DNA of 64,000 bases from Branchiostoma floridae (Eukaryota > Chordata > Leptocardii > Amphioxiformes > Branchiostomatidae): NCBI RefSeq assembly GCF_000003815.2, contig NC_049992.1, forward strand, positions 8,304,920-8,368,919. The letters are read 5' to 3'. Shown here one piece after another: positions 63,306 to 64,000 of this stretch. The translations under genes were made by a program, and so were the position numbers. The notes under the pieces are model-generated. The model made no database searches. It was not told the DNA's origin and worked only from the letters and a program-made list of their open reading frames with translations. The stretch's first letter is position 1, and each line of letters starts with the position of its first letter.

Positions 63306-63907
63306 AAACCATCCAAATGTGTCCAGTCAGGGCACTGATAATCGGTGCTGGGGTCAGGGGAGAGACGTATGCCCAGTACGCCCTAAACAACAGTGACCGC
63401 TTACAGGTGTTGTTATTTATAATTAGCATAAACGATAAAGGCCATGTTATCTTGTTTGCCAGAACATCTTACATTAAGAAGCCTTGTATATAAAAGAGAG
63501 TTTACTTATCATTCCTATGGATATATATACACCTACACTTCTGGCCGTGTTCAACTTATAGAATGGCATTCAGACTTTTTGAAGATTGTTTACCTGGATG
63601 TCTAACCTTCATAAATGTGACATCTGCATGGACTTTAATTTCTAAATACAATAATTTTAATGGNNNNNNNNNNNNNNNNNNNNNNNNNNNNNNNNNNNNN
63701 NNNNNNNNNNNNNNNNNNNNNNNNNNNNNNNNNNNNNNNNNNNNNNNNNNNNNNNNNNNNNNNTGAGGGTAACCTCCAGGTCATTATAAGTCCTAAAACA
63801 TTATCCTGCTTCTCACTTATAGGTCGTCGGTGTTGCTGACCCTCGTCTGTTCAGGTGTCGACGTCTTCAGCACCTGTACAACATTCCAGAGGAGAATGTG
63901 TTCTCAG
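63306..63907 (+). CDS. Gfo/Idh/MocA-type oxidoreductase, first two coding exons (partial)
   Basis: Exon A starts after ttctttcag (63306); its ATG is 63317 and it ends at 63406 (ttacag|gt). Exon B is 63823-63907 (ttatag|gtcgtcgg to ctcag|gtgatt). They join in phase 0. The peptide MCPVRALIIGAGVRGETYA, then LNNSDRLQVVGVADPRLF, carries the GxGxxG dinucleotide-binding loop (GAGVRG) followed by the second strand VVGVADP. This is the N-terminal Rossmann fold of the Gfo/Idh/MocA family, which uses NAD(P) to oxidise or reduce sugars and related substrates. The substrate cannot be told from this part. The gene continues beyond the right edge; a 5' UTR exon upstream is implied by the acceptor before the ATG. 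Confidence 0.82.
63317..63406 (+). CDS. Oxidoreductase exon with start codon
   Basis: Ninety nucleotides, 30 codons, phase 0. It contains GAGVRG and the following helix (ETYAQYALNNSDRLQ). Confidence 0.82.
63664..63763. other. Assembly gap (100 N) in oxidoreductase intron
   Basis: Exactly 100 N, inside the intron between the two coding exons, so the reading frame is not affected. Confidence 0.99.
63823..63907 (+). CDS. Oxidoreductase second coding exon
   Basis: 85 nt, ending in phase 1. It encodes VVGVADPRLFRCRRLQHLYN then IPEENVFS, the second strand and helix of the Rossmann fold. Confidence 0.82.
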
Positions 63908-64000
63908 GTGATTGACTTACACACATTTACCTGGGTCAGGTAGATGTAGCAAAGTTTGTTTATTTATTGTTTTGTTTTATTGAATCCTTTAGTTGTTGAC

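Overview
The window looks like nuclear DNA from a cephalochordate (amphioxus, Branchiostoma-type). It is intron-rich and animal-like, carries a metazoan Wnt4 gene with the usual Wnt4 intron positions, a eukaryotic tRNA-Arg(CCU), tRNA-derived SINEs and very many short DNA transposons and microsatellites. Three 100-base N runs (28411-28510, 56825-56924, 63664-63763) are scaffold gaps. The species call is inference; animal origin is seen directly.

Layout. (1) 1-4.2 kb: the first three coding exons of Wnt4 on the minus strand (198 residues, from the signal peptide to the ...NEAGRR junction). The 3' exons, including the lipid-acylated serine region, lie beyond the left edge. (2) 4.2-38.4 kb: about 34 kb without a convincing gene. 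It holds the Wnt4 promoter side, several repeat-free GC-richer blocks that could be regulatory, and many repeats: MITEs with TA duplications, hAT-like elements, a near-perfect palindrome with a 9-bp duplication, SINEs, LINE 3' tails and several tandem arrays. (3) 38.4-56.4 kb: a 16-exon minus-strand gene that I could join in frame through every splice junction. It encodes a 646-residue protein with an N-terminal ubiquitin-like domain, three hydrophobic segments and an armadillo-type helical repeat region. I do not recognise a named family for it. Its introns are loaded with repeats, including a 4.2-kb inverted-repeat element and (TG)n tracts next to two 5' splice sites. (4) 58.6-59.5 kb: a 299-codon minus-strand ORF built around an 81-bp coding repeat. 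(5) 61.9 kb: tRNA-Arg(CCU), minus strand. (6) 63.3-63.9 kb: the first two coding exons of a plus-strand Gfo/Idh/MocA-type NAD(P)-binding oxidoreductase, running off the right edge.

No operon-like or pathway link between the genes is visible. The strongest candidate for something undescribed is the ubiquitin-like/transmembrane/armadillo protein. The second is a dispersed repeat family (core CCGCTAGGGG) that carries a microsatellite at a fixed end and a terminal hairpin whose stem is kept while its sequence changes.
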